From positions 1-40,478 of the forward strand of contig JAKSOD010000011.1 of assembly GCA_024405755.1 (NCBI GenBank): a DNA stretch of 40,478 nt, written 5' to 3'. The stretch comes from Clostridia bacterium (GTDB taxonomy: Bacteria; Bacillota; Clostridia; Oscillospirales; CAG-272). Below are positions 27,095 through 34,658 of this stretch, one piece after another. A program made the translations under genes and the position numbers. The notes beneath the pieces are model-generated. The model saw only the letters and a list, made by a program, of their open reading frames with translations. It was not told the DNA's origin and searched no databases. How positions within the stretch are numbered: the stretch's first letter is position 1; every line of letters starts with the position of its first letter.

Positions 27095-27742
27095 CCGGTC
27101 CTTCCGGAGGAGGCCGCTTCAGGTTCCTTGACAACTGAATACACAAACCTTCGGGTACGTTATCCCGGATAACGAGCCGGGCGGCGGTACGCCAAGACCC
27201 TTCCGAAAGGAAGGCGAGCGAGAACTCCGACCGCACAGACAGGGCTGCTCCCTGTCGGGCAAAGACTTATCCTGGTCATAATGATACTTCCGAACGTGGC
27301 TGGCGACGTAACAGGCGGGGGTGAGATTCCCATGAGGACAGAGAGCATCTGTCCGCCCGAAGGTTTCCCTATAAGATATGAAAGTATCTGACCCGCAGGG
27401 GGCTGTGATAAATACTGCGGTTTACATGCCATTTCACCATAGATGGCATTGGCGATGATTATTCATCGCCGGTTCTTCTTTCCAAAAGGCCGCAGGGGCT
27501 CCCTCCTTTCACCCTGCGGTTACATGCCGCAAGCAGAATTGCGGAAGAATTGTTTCATTTCATTTTCTTTCTTTCGGGTCACAGGGTCTATACCTCTTTC
27601 CCTGTGACTTACATCCGGGTTTGCTCCTTATATCTATAAGGTACCACCGGCAAGTCCTCACGAGCTTTTCGTGCACAAATCCCGCTGAGAGGCGGGCCTA
27701 CATGCCGCAGACCGGACTGTGGCACTTATATTGGGAAGGAGG
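27095..27742 (+). ncRNA. Candidate large structured leader RNA
   Basis: About 650 nt without a plausible gene but packed with perfect hairpins, all readable on the + strand: 27158-27174 (7 bp), 27183-27193, 27199-27214 (6 bp, GAAA loop), 27238-27256 (7 bp), 27336-27354 (7 bp), 27374-27389 (GAAA loop), 27393-27420, 27426-27449 (7 bp), 27451-27470 (8 bp), 27490-27519 (8 bp), 27527-27544, 27578-27608 (9 bp), 27626-27641, 27659-27673, 27681-27696 (GAGA loop) and 27703-27724 (8 bp). Tetraloops of the GNRA type recur. It ends at the ribosome site of the Api92-like gene, so it is a long 5' leader or a separate RNA. It does not match group I or II intron hallmarks I know. Similarity to known large ornate RNAs cannot be tested here. 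No clear promoter is visible; TTGACA at 27128 has no good -10. Confidence 0.6.
27393..27724 (+). repeat. Four ~90-nt hairpin-UACAUGCC-hairpin modules
   Basis: The single-stranded linker TACAT(G)CC occurs at 27423, 27521, 27610 and 27699, i.e. 98, 89 and 89 bases apart. Each copy directly follows the 3' arm of one hairpin (27393-27420, 27490-27519, 27578-27608, 27681-27696) and opens the 5' arm of the next (27426-27449, 27527-27544, 27615-27650, 27703-27724). Sequence outside the linker is diverged while the layout is kept, which points to selection on RNA structure. Confidence 0.65.
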
Positions 27743-27749
27743 TAAGAAA

Positions 27750-28469
27750 ATGCCCAATCACGTTACAAACAACCTTGAATTCAATTGCAGCACGGAACGA
27801 AGCCTTGAGATTCTGGAATTCCTTCGTGTTGACGGTGAGGCGCTCGGAAGTATCGACTTCAACAAACTGATCCCTATGCCCGAATCCTTGAACATCGAGG
27901 CAGGAAGCCGTGGAGAACGCGGAAGACAGTTGTATGAGGCCTATCTGAAAGAAATCGAGGGAGTTACTTCGGTTTCCAAACGGGATGAGATCTACCGCAA
28001 GACCGTATCCATGTGCAAGGACGATCCGCAGATGCTGGAACTCGGAAAGCAGTATTACGAAAACGAGCGTCTCTACGGAGCAACCAACTGGTACGACTGG
28101 TCTATTGAGCACTGGGGTACCAAATGGAATGCGTACGACTGGCAGGAAGCAAGACCAGAAGACGGTTTTGTCAGCTTCAACACAGCATGGAGTCCCGTGC
28201 CGGACCTCGTAAAGCTTCTGTCCGAGAAGTTCCCCGACGTCAGGTTCCGCTACTCCTGGGCGGACGAAGACATCGGCTTCAACGTCGGTATCATGGAATT
28301 CAAAAAAGGAAGAGTCGTTTTTCAGGACACTCCCGAAGGCGGTTCCTCACACGCTTACGTAATTGCCTGTGAGATTCAGGGTTACGATCTTGACGAGTTC
28401 ATCGACGAGATCCAGGAAATCAGCGAACCCGAGAAGAAGTCCGAAGGCAAGTCTCAGGACGCAAGATAA
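27750..28469 (+). CDS. Api92-like ferredoxin-fold protein (DUF1281/YubB type)
   Basis: A 239-residue protein starting MPNHVTNNLEF, the signature start of the Api92-like family found on phages and plasmids; YDWSIEHWGTKWNAYDW and FNTAWSPVPDLVKLLSEKFPD are further family hallmarks. The fold is ferredoxin-like and the function unknown. The frame is open from 27621, but ATG 27750 follows AAGGAGGT at 27736-27743 and gives the conserved start. The acidic, Lys-rich tail is probably disordered. It is the first gene after the structured leader and precedes parA by 33 bases, so it may belong to the maintenance operon. Confidence 0.8.
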   Translation: MPNHVTNNLEFNCSTERSLEILEFLRVDGEALGSIDFNKLIPMPESLNIEAGSRGERGRQLYEAYLKEIEGVTSVSKRDEIYRKTVSMCKDDPQMLELGKQYYENERLYGATNWYDWSIEHWGTKWNAYDWQEARPEDGFVSFNTAWSPVPDLVKLLSEKFPDVRFRYSWADEDIGFNVGIMEFKKGRVVFQDTPEGGSSHAYVIACEIQGYDLDEFIDEIQEISEPEKKSEGKSQDAR

Positions 28470-28502
28470 CCGGTTCAATAATTTAACAGGAGGTACAAAC
28501 CG

Positions 28503-29327
28503 ATGAACAAGTGCAAGATCATTGCAATTGAGAATCAGAAAGGCGGAACCGGTAAATCCACCACAGCCCTGAACCTCGGTGTGGGGCTTGTACAATCTGG
28601 AAAGAGAGTGCTTCTTGTAGATGAAGATCCGCAAGGCTCGCTGTCCATCAGTCTCGGCGTAACGAAGCCGGACGAACTGGATGTAACACTTGCAACGGTA
28701 ATGACCGGAATAATGGAAGACGAACCTTTTCCCGACGACTACGGGCTTATCCACTGTGAGGAAGGCGTCGATCTGATGCCGAGCAACATAGAACTGTCCG
28801 GTGTTGAATCAGCTTTGTTCAATACCATGAGCCGCGAATATGTGCTTAAAACGTATTTGGACCAGGTCAGAGTCAATTACGATTATATCCTGATTGACTG
28901 TTCGCCGTCCCTTGGCATTTTGCCGATCAACGCACTGGTAGCGGCAGACAGTATCATCGTTCCCTCACAGCCGAGGATCTTATCGACCAAAGGTCTGGAC
29001 CTTTTGCTTCATACCTACAAACGGGTGCAGCGAGGGATCAATCCGAACCTGAAGATCGACGGGGTCCTTTTTACTATGGTGGACGCACGGACGGTTAATG
29101 ACCGCTTCGTGATCGAAAGCATCCGGAACTCACTTGGAACCAGGCTGAATGTATTTGATACGGTCATCCCGTCTTCCGTTAAGGTTTCATCCGCCAATCT
29201 GCAGTGTCAGAGCATTTTCGCTTTCGACTCCGGTTGCAAGGTTGCCGATGCTTATCGGAATCTGACAAAGGAGGTATTGGAAATTGAAGCAAAAAACAAA
29301 GTTCGACTTCAGTGCGGCGTACGATGA
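28503..29327 (+). CDS. parA: ParA/Soj-type partition ATPase
   Basis: A 274-residue ATPase with deviant Walker A KGGTGKSTT (13-21), Walker A' LLVDEDPQGSLS and Walker B YILIDCSPSLG. It lacks a DNA-binding N-domain, the small Soj class. It would move or tether the element's DNA together with ParB. CAGGAGGT lies upstream of the ATG. Its end overlaps parB by 44 bases. Such pairs open many clostridial integrative conjugative elements and plasmids. Confidence 0.93.
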   Translation: MNKCKIIAIENQKGGTGKSTTALNLGVGLVQSGKRVLLVDEDPQGSLSISLGVTKPDELDVTLATVMTGIMEDEPFPDDYGLIHCEEGVDLMPSNIELSGVESALFNTMSREYVLKTYLDQVRVNYDYILIDCSPSLGILPINALVAADSIIVPSQPRILSTKGLDLLLHTYKRVQRGINPNLKIDGVLFTMVDARTVNDRFVIESIRNSLGTRLNVFDTVIPSSVKVSSANLQCQSIFAFDSGCKVADAYRNLTKEVLEIEAKNKVRLQCGVR

Positions 29328-30234
29328 GATGTTCATGGATGACGCGGGACGCGCTGAAAACAAGCTGAAGAAGATCTACGAGATCCCGCTCTCCGAAATC
29401 GACGACTTTCCGGATCATCCTTATCTTGTAAAGGATGACGAGGATATGGACGCCTTGAAGGAAAGCATCCGTGAACGCGGAGTCATCACCCCGCTCCTCA
29501 TTCGTCAGAAAGACGATGACAGCGGCAGATATGAGATCATCTCCGGCCACAGAAGAAAACACGCATGCGAGCTTCTCGGCATCGAAACGGTAAAGTGCGA
29601 TGTCCTTGAATGTACGAGAGACGAAGCCATCATCCTGATGGTCGACAGCAACGCGCAGCGTTCGTTCATCTCTCCCTGCGAAAAAGGCAGAGCGTACAAA
29701 ATGAAGCTTGAGGCTATCAAGAGATTGCCGGGCAGGCCATCCAAAGAAAATGGTTCTCCAGTGGATAACAATTTAAAGGGAACCAAATCTGCTTCGTTAC
29801 TTGCTGACGAAAACGGTGATGGGCAAGCGCAAATCTATCGTCTTATTCGCCTTACCGAACTCACCTCCGAGCTTCAGGAGGTTGTCGATGATGGCCGTAT
29901 GAAGCTCCGTCCGGCTGTGGAACTCAGCTATGTGGACGAAGAAACTCAAAGAAACGTTATGGACCGAATTCTTGAGACGGACGCGACTCCGTCCCACGAC
30001 CAGGCGATCCGTATACGCCGGGCGTATGAAGAAGGCTATGCCACCTATGAATGTATCCGGGACATCATGGATGAGGACAAGCCCAATCAGCGTCCGAAAT
30101 ATAATTTCAAGTACGAAAGGCTTTCGCCCCTGATTCCGACCGACTACACACCGCAGATGGCCGAGGATTACGTCGTAAAGGCGCTTGAGTACTACAAAAA
30201 ATACCTGCAGAAACAACGTGAAAATTCGAGATAA
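29284..30234 (+). CDS. parB: ParB/Spo0J-type partition protein
   Basis: A 316-residue protein. The ParB nuclease-like/CTP-binding domain (about 30-125) holds IPLSEIDDFPDHPY, IRERGVITPLLIR and the SGHRRKHA box (87-94); a KorB/HTH-like region follows (SASLLADENGDGQAQIYRLIRL). It starts at TTG 29284, supported by AAGGAGGT (29269-29276) and by the natural start before the domain; it lies inside the end of parA. It should bind a centromere-like site on the element, which was not identified. Confidence 0.92.
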   Translation: MKQKTKFDFSAAYDEMFMDDAGRAENKLKKIYEIPLSEIDDFPDHPYLVKDDEDMDALKESIRERGVITPLLIRQKDDDSGRYEIISGHRRKHACELLGIETVKCDVLECTRDEAIILMVDSNAQRSFISPCEKGRAYKMKLEAIKRLPGRPSKENGSPVDNNLKGTKSASLLADENGDGQAQIYRLIRLTELTSELQEVVDDGRMKLRPAVELSYVDEETQRNVMDRILETDATPSHDQAIRIRRAYEEGYATYECIRDIMDEDKPNQRPKYNFKYERLSPLIPTDYTPQMAEDYVVKALEYYKKYLQKQRENSR

Positions 30235-30285
30235 CTTCTCCTCAGATATAGCAGGTGACTATTCAGGGAAGGAGGTTATCCCGAC

Positions 30286-30564
30286 ATGACTTTCGACGTG
30301 AAGATTCACAAGCTGATCGATAACGGTCTGCCTCTTAAGGCAACTGCAACCGTTACCATGGACGGCGATTACGCTGTTCACAACGTCCGTGTCATCAAGA
30401 CGGATAAGGGTACCTTTATGGGAATGCCCTTTGAAAGCTATAAGGACAAGGACGGCAACGAGAAACGCAAAGACGTTTTCCACCCCATCACTTCCGAAGC
30501 TAGAAAAGCAATGGAAGACGCGGTTATCGCCGCATACGAAGCCAAGGTCTCCGAACAGGCCTGA
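30286..30564 (+). CDS. SpoVG-family protein
   Basis: A 92-residue single-domain protein. DVKIHKLIDNGLPLKATATVT, followed by AVHNVRVIKTDKGTFMGMP and DVFHPITSEARKAME, matches SpoVG, a small nucleic-acid-binding regulator. Many mobile elements carry a copy, probably as an element-borne regulator, while the chromosomal version acts in sporulation. AAGGAGGT lies about 10 bases before the ATG. Sits after parB as in related elements. Confidence 0.88.
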   Translation: MTFDVKIHKLIDNGLPLKATATVTMDGDYAVHNVRVIKTDKGTFMGMPFESYKDKDGNEKRKDVFHPITSEARKAMEDAVIAAYEAKVSEQA

Positions 30565-30578
30565 TCCACAAAAAATTA

Positions 30579-30600
30579 AACACAAAAAAGAAAGGTTAAA
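30579..30600 (+). repeat. 22-base direct repeat, copy 1
   Basis: A 22-base A-rich sequence containing AGAAAGGTT lies before the DUF6133-like gene and is repeated exactly at 30865-30886. It may serve as a translation leader; in copy 1 the AAGG is 17 or more bases from the ATG. Confidence 0.75.
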
Positions 30601-30614
30601 TACGGTACAAAAAC

Positions 30615-30836
30615 ATGCTCACCAAGATTAAGAATGGCATCAACTCCCTTGCTATCAAGGCAAAGACCACTCTCGAATCCAAGAAGGCAGAAGGCTACGT
30701 CGACTCCGGCGTCAAGATCCTCATTGCCGTCGTCATCGGTGCGCTGCTCCTCGCAGGTCTGTACACCCTTTTCAACACCACCATCATGCCCACTGTAACT
30801 CAGAAGGTCACTGACCTCTTTAATTACAAGGGCTGA
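30615..30836 (+). CDS. Small membrane protein, DUF6133-like
   Basis: A 73-residue protein with a Lys-rich amphipathic N-terminus, the segment AEGYVDSGVKILIAVVIGA forming the membrane helix (about 30-55) and the end VTDLFNYKG. This resembles the DUF6133 proteins, pilin- or holin-sized membrane proteins of clostridial conjugative elements. Codons end mostly in C (high GC at third positions), as in its neighbours to 32480. Its function in transfer is unknown. Spacing from the ribosome-like site is long. Confidence 0.65.
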   Translation: MLTKIKNGINSLAIKAKTTLESKKAEGYVDSGVKILIAVVIGALLLAGLYTLFNTTIMPTVTQKVTDLFNYKG

Positions 30837-30864
30837 TAGAACCACTCCCAAAAAACAAATCCAT

Positions 30865-30886
30865 AACACAAAAAAGAAAGGTTAAA
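30865..30886 (+). repeat. 22-base direct repeat, copy 2
   Basis: Exact copy of 30579-30600, here before the CpaB-like gene; AAAAGGT just after it gives a normal ribosome site 8 bases from ATG 30900. Confidence 0.75.
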
Positions 30887-30899
30887 AAGGTATTATCGT

Positions 30900-31364
30900 A
30901 TGTTTAACAAGCTTGAGAACGGTGACATCGTTTCTCTTGTCGTGGTTGACGACGATACCCAGAGATCCGTGATCCCCGGCGCTCTCACCTACGTGAGGGT
31001 CATTACCACGACTACCGTCGGCGGCGTCGATCAGGACAACGTGGTCAAGAATGACGACGGCACCTATGAGACTCCCGAGACGATCACCCTTCTCGTGAAC
31101 ACCACTCAGGCAAAGCTCCTTGCCGAATACGAGGAGACGTCGACGATCCACGCGGCACTTGTTTACAGAGGAGATGCCAAAACGGCAAACAAATTCCTTG
31201 AGGCACAGGAGCAGTATTTCATCGACCTGGCTGAAGAAGAAAACACGGAAAGTGAGGAAACCGACGACTCCGACTCCGGAAACGATATCATCAAGAGAGC
31301 GAACGATATCATCAACGGCAGAGCGGACTATTATGACGTAGAGGAGGCCATCGGCAATGAGTAA
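30900..31364 (+). CDS. CpaB/RcpC-like pilus-assembly protein, N-terminally short
   Basis: A 154-residue protein. LENGDIVSLVVVDDD, GALTYVRVITTTTVGG, ITLLVNTTQAKLLAEYE and HAALVYRGDAKTANKFLEAQE resemble the C-terminal half of CpaB-like proteins in Tad/conjugation clusters. The usual N-terminal membrane helix and SAF domain are missing, so this is probably a shortened gene although its ribosome site is intact. An acidic Ser/Asp/Glu-rich segment precedes the C-terminus. It overlaps the TadZ-like gene by 8 bases. Confidence 0.55.
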   Translation: MFNKLENGDIVSLVVVDDDTQRSVIPGALTYVRVITTTTVGGVDQDNVVKNDDGTYETPETITLLVNTTQAKLLAEYEETSTIHAALVYRGDAKTANKFLEAQEQYFIDLAEEENTESEETDDSDSGNDIIKRANDIINGRADYYDVEEAIGNE

Positions 31365-32109
31365 GATCATCGCGGTATGCGGCGGCCCAAATTCCGGAAA
31401 GACGACCGCAGCTCTGAAAATTGCCCAGGAGATCTACTGGCAGAAGAAAGGCACCTCGGTGCTTTTCCTCTCGCCGGACCTTGAAACGCCTTCTCTCGGA
31501 TATCTTTTCCCCAACTGCAAGGACGTGGATCTGCACTCGGTAGGCGCGGCGCTGGACAAGACTGACATCTTTAAGGAAGACCTGATGCGCCAGTTCGTCA
31601 ACACCCGTACAATGCTGAATTTCGCCTTCCTGGGCTTCAAACTGGGCGAAAACAAGTATTCGTACCCCCAGTTCACCGATGACAAGGTCGGGCAGTTCTT
31701 CGCCGCCATGAGAGACACGGCGGATTATATCGTGATCGACTGTACCTGCTCCGAGGAGGATCTCATTTCGAGAATCGCCAAGCGCGACTGCGACGTCGCC
31801 GTTCAGCTCTTCAATCCGGATATCCGCAGCATGGTGTATTACGCCTCCTGCGTGAATCAGTTTGTGACCGTCGAAGGCAAAAAGCTGAAGGTCATGAACA
31901 TCATGGACAACGATCTCTATCTGCCGATTGACGAGACGAAAACGCATTTCGGAGATATGGATTTTGTTCTTCCGTATTCCAGACCCCTCAAGCAGCAGAT
32001 GATCACCGGAGCGCTTTCCGAAAAGCTTCATGACGGAGACTACTGTAAGGTCGTTGAGTCCATCGCCAAGGCACTGATCGAATACGGTAACACTCCCGAA
32101 GAGAACTGA
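31357..32109 (+). CDS. TadZ/CpaE-like ATPase of a Tad-type cluster
   Basis: A 250-residue MinD/ParA-superfamily protein. P-loop GGPNSGKTT near the N-terminus and ADYIVIDCTCSEEDLISRIA as Walker B region. It follows a CpaB-like gene and precedes a CpaF gene, the position of TadZ/CpaE, which places Tad/T2SS-type machines in the cell. It starts inside the end of the preceding gene. The P-loop differs from the deviant ParA form (no early Lys), so it could be a divergent ATPase. Confidence 0.6.
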   Translation: MSKIIAVCGGPNSGKTTAALKIAQEIYWQKKGTSVLFLSPDLETPSLGYLFPNCKDVDLHSVGAALDKTDIFKEDLMRQFVNTRTMLNFAFLGFKLGENKYSYPQFTDDKVGQFFAAMRDTADYIVIDCTCSEEDLISRIAKRDCDVAVQLFNPDIRSMVYYASCVNQFVTVEGKKLKVMNIMDNDLYLPIDETKTHFGDMDFVLPYSRPLKQQMITGALSEKLHDGDYCKVVESIAKALIEYGNTPEEN

Positions 32110-32122
32110 GGAGGTGAGCTGA

Positions 32123-32521
32123 ATGGCAAAAGAGATTGACTTTGTCGTTTTGCTGCACATGGTGCAGGAGTATATTTCCCAGAACTATGCGGCGGCACTC
32201 AGCGACAAAAACAAAGTCGGTCAGCTGAAAACGTATATCGACAAGTATCTCCGCGATACCGGCTATACGGTGGACGGTTACAGCTTCTCCGAGCTTTCGG
32301 CAAAGCTGTATTCGGAAATGGCGGAGTATTCGGTTCTCACCCAGTATCTCGGGCGTGATGACATTGAAGAAATCAACATCAACGGCTGGGACGACGTGGC
32401 GATCACCTATACGAACGGTCATATCGAAAAGGCGGAGGAGCATTTCTACAGTCCCGAACACGCCGTGGATATTGTCAAGAGATGCCGTCAGCGGAGATCA
32501 GTTCGTGACCAATATCTTTGA
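32123..32521 (+). pseudogene. CpaF/TadA secretion ATPase, N-terminal fragment
   Basis: 132 residues. MAKEIDFVVLLHMVQEYIS and LTQYLGRDDIEEININGWDDV, then FYSPEHAVDIVKR, match the N-domain of VirB11/CpaF ATPases, which are normally about 400-470 residues with Walker motifs. Homology stops at about 32480; the last 12 residues (CRQRRSVRDQYL) are out-of-frame sequence of the following gene. No Walker motif remains, so it cannot work as an ATPase. GGAGGTGAGC gives a good ribosome site. Confidence 0.75.
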
Positions 32522-33428
32522 TATGGAACTACTGAACGAGGCTCTCGGCAAGAAAGAAATCGGTCCCGAAACCGACTTTGAGCCTACCGAGGTGTTTGAT
32601 TATATCGGCGGAGAATGCAAACAGTACTGCACCGATTACGGTGACTACTCATATGACATTGCCAAAGAAAAGTTTGAGAGCGAGCCGGATGCAATCGGAC
32701 TTACGAACGGTACTGTTGAAAAGATCCAGCTGATGTTTCAGGCAAGAGATCTGATCAATGCGTACTGCAAAGAGGAATTTGACCATCCAGCTGATTTCAG
32801 CAATCTGAAAAAAATCGGGATCGGATATACGACGGTAGGCGATGACGAACATGAAATCCAGGTCTACGCCAATCTTATCGAGCACCAAACGGAGTTCTAT
32901 TTCGACAATGAAGTCATCGCGGTGCAGGAAAGCAAATCTCTCGCCGATTACGTAGATAACCTGCTTCCGTATCTGGATTTCAATGAACTGATCGACATTC
33001 CCGACTGGGTGATCGAAGATCATCTTTCGGCAAAACAGAAAAGTGCCCCGGATATTCAGTACCTTCAGTTTTCATCCTGGGGGCATGATTACAATCTCTG
33101 CATCGGAGTCGATTCTTACTGCTTTGGGGGCGGGATCGCGCTTGAAGCGTATTCGGTGACCGATACGGATATTGAGCCGTTTTCAAACATTACCGTGAAC
33201 CTCCCGGATTATCTCACCGACAGAGATTGTGCCTTTGTTGACACGAACAATTTCGGTGACGTTGAAGCGCTGATTCAGAAATACAAACTCGGCAAGCCCA
33301 CCGGACGAATCGGTCGCAGCGGTTATTGCACCTATCCCGAATACCGCTTTGACATGGCTGAAATCAACAAATACCGTCTTCCCGAGGAACCGGAACAGCC
33401 AAGTCCCCATTCCTGCGATGTGAGGTGA
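32480..33428 (+). pseudogene. LPD28/DUF4313-type protein, 5'-truncated
   Basis: From about 32480 the frame reads DAVSGDQFVTNIFDMELLNEA and stays open to 33428, about 316 residues. Recognisable parts: a large polyvalent protein-associated (LPD28-like) region with TEFYFDNEVIAVQESKSLADYV, and a C-terminal DUF4313-like region with FVDTNNFGDVEALIQKYKLG and GYCTYPEYRFDM. Such domains occur in big mobile-element proteins with antirestriction-like roles. The first part is missing at the junction with the CpaF fragment; ATG 32523 is the only plausible in-frame start. It may still be translated, but without its N-terminus. Confidence 0.65.
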
Positions 33429-33432
33429 TCGG

Positions 33433-33522
33433 ATGGCAAAGGATATTATTTTCATCGATGAAGAAACGCTGACTCACGAGGAAAAGGAGGCGCTTTGCGA
33501 TGAGCCGGAAACCGAAGAATAA
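33433..33522 (+). CDS. 29-residue small protein before ardC
   Basis: Reads MAKDIIFIDEETLTHEEKEA and ends nine residues later; strongly acidic. GAGGTGAT lies just before the ATG and the stop overlaps the ardC start by 23 bases, so it may couple translation of the previous gene to ardC. No known function. It is short, so it could be chance, but its ribosome site and tight packing favour a real gene. Confidence 0.45.
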   Translation: MAKDIIFIDEETLTHEEKEALCDEPETEE

Positions 33523-34510
33523 AGACGAATTCCGTGCCGAGATGGCGGACGCATTCGTACACGTTCTTGAAGAACGCGGCCTTGAATGGAAGAAAGACTG
33601 GGTCGGGCAGGGCGGCGGCGCGCCGCATAACGGCATTACCAAAGCCTGTTACCGCGGATGCAACGCCTTCTGGCTTTCGCTCGTTTCCATGCTCAAAGGC
33701 TACGACGATCCCCGCTGGGTGACGATGGTCCAGATCATGGACAACGACGGCAAATATCATCCGAAGGAAAAATGGCATCTGAAAAAGGGCTCTCAGGCAA
33801 CCTACGTTGAGTACTGGATGCCGTTTGACACGGTGAAGCACAAAGCGGTCACATGGGAACAGTTCAGAGAGGACGTAAAGAACGGACGTGAGGAAAGTGA
33901 CTTTGGCCTGATTTCAAGATACACCGGAGTTTTCAATGCACGCGACGTGGAAGGAATGCCGGAGCTTACTGTTGTTCAGAACGAGGACATTACCGCAGAC
34001 GAGCTGATTACACGGTTGTCTGTCGGAATGGGCGTGCCGATTTTCAACGACGGCGGAGACAGAGCGTATTATTCACCGTCTGAAGATCAGATCCATCTCC
34101 CTACGCCGGAATCGTTTGGCAGTGAATATGCCTATAACGCGACGGCACTCCATGAACTTAGTCACAGCTCCGGTCATCCCTCAAGGCTCGACAGAATCCA
34201 GGGATCGTTCTTTGGCTCAGCAGAATATGCCTACGAAGAACTGGTCGCCGAAATCTGCTCGGCTTTTATGGGATATGATCTGAATACGGCTGCAACGCCC
34301 GAACACATCAATAACCACAAGGCATACGTTCAATCCTGGATTCAGGCAATCAGGGATAAGCCGGATACGCTGGTCAAAGCAATCAAGGATGCTCAGACTG
34401 CGGCAAACTATATGGATTTCAAAGCCGGACTGATTTCTTTGGATGAGTACCGGAAACTCTGTGGAACGGTCAAGGAGGTTAAGACTGCTACGGTAGAAGT
34501 AGCAAGATAG
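33500..34510 (+). CDS. ardC: ArdC-type antirestriction protein
   Basis: A 336-residue two-domain protein. The N-terminal ssDNA-binding domain has APHNGITKACYRGCNAFWL and KGSQATYVEYWMPF; the C-terminal metallopeptidase-like domain has HELSHSSGH (His218, Glu219, His222) and YEELVAEICSAF with the third ligand. ArdC proteins shield incoming DNA from restriction during conjugation. AAGGAGG lies before ATG 33500. A terminator follows, closing this block. Confidence 0.88.
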   Translation: MSRKPKNKDEFRAEMADAFVHVLEERGLEWKKDWVGQGGGAPHNGITKACYRGCNAFWLSLVSMLKGYDDPRWVTMVQIMDNDGKYHPKEKWHLKKGSQATYVEYWMPFDTVKHKAVTWEQFREDVKNGREESDFGLISRYTGVFNARDVEGMPELTVVQNEDITADELITRLSVGMGVPIFNDGGDRAYYSPSEDQIHLPTPESFGSEYAYNATALHELSHSSGHPSRLDRIQGSFFGSAEYAYEELVAEICSAFMGYDLNTAATPEHINNHKAYVQSWIQAIRDKPDTLVKAIKDAQTAANYMDFKAGLISLDEYRKLCGTVKEVKTATVEVAR

Positions 34511-34523
34511 CTCCACCGAAAGG

Positions 34524-34560
34524 CCTCCGAATGAATGGAATATTTGTTCGGAGGTTCTTT
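34524..34560 (+). terminator. Terminator after ardC
   Basis: Arms cctccgaa (34524-34531) and ttcggagg (34547-34554), 15-base loop, followed by ttctttttcc. Confidence 0.8.
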
Positions 34561-34577
34561 TTCCTCAGCTAAACAGA

Positions 34578-34606
34578 TTGATTTTCCCGCAATCTTCTGC
34601 TATAAT
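34578..34606 (+). promoter_or_regulatory. SigA promoter of the small gene and ydeI-like gene
   Basis: TTGATT (34578-34583), 17-base spacer, TATAAT (34601-34606). Predicted start near 34613, which excludes the long upstream start of the following frame. Confidence 0.8.
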
Positions 34607-34658
34607 ATTACTTATAAGTACGCCAATTATCATTGTATTGCGGGAGAATAACGGTATC

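Noticed and set aside
27128..27133. TTGACA as promoter of the leader RNA
   Set aside because: No acceptable -10 at 16-18 bases; kept only as a note.
27048..27432. Open frames on the - strand in the leader region
   Set aside because: Low-complexity, no ribosome site; the region is better explained by hairpins.
27390..27724. CRISPR array
   Set aside because: The four units share only an 8-base linker and layout; no identical 25-37 base repeats and no cas genes.
26940..27740. Group II or group I intron
   Set aside because: No reverse transcriptase frame, no recognisable domain V or 5' GUGYG boundary, and no interrupted gene.
27621..27749. Upstream extension of the Api92-like protein by 43 residues
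   Set aside because: The perfect ribosome site and the family-typical MPNHV start place translation at 27750; the upstream part overlaps folded leader RNA.
32355..32480. N-terminal 42 residues of the long frame 32355-33428
   Set aside because: They are the out-of-frame reading of the cpaF fragment; real LPD28/DUF4313 sequence starts near 32480.
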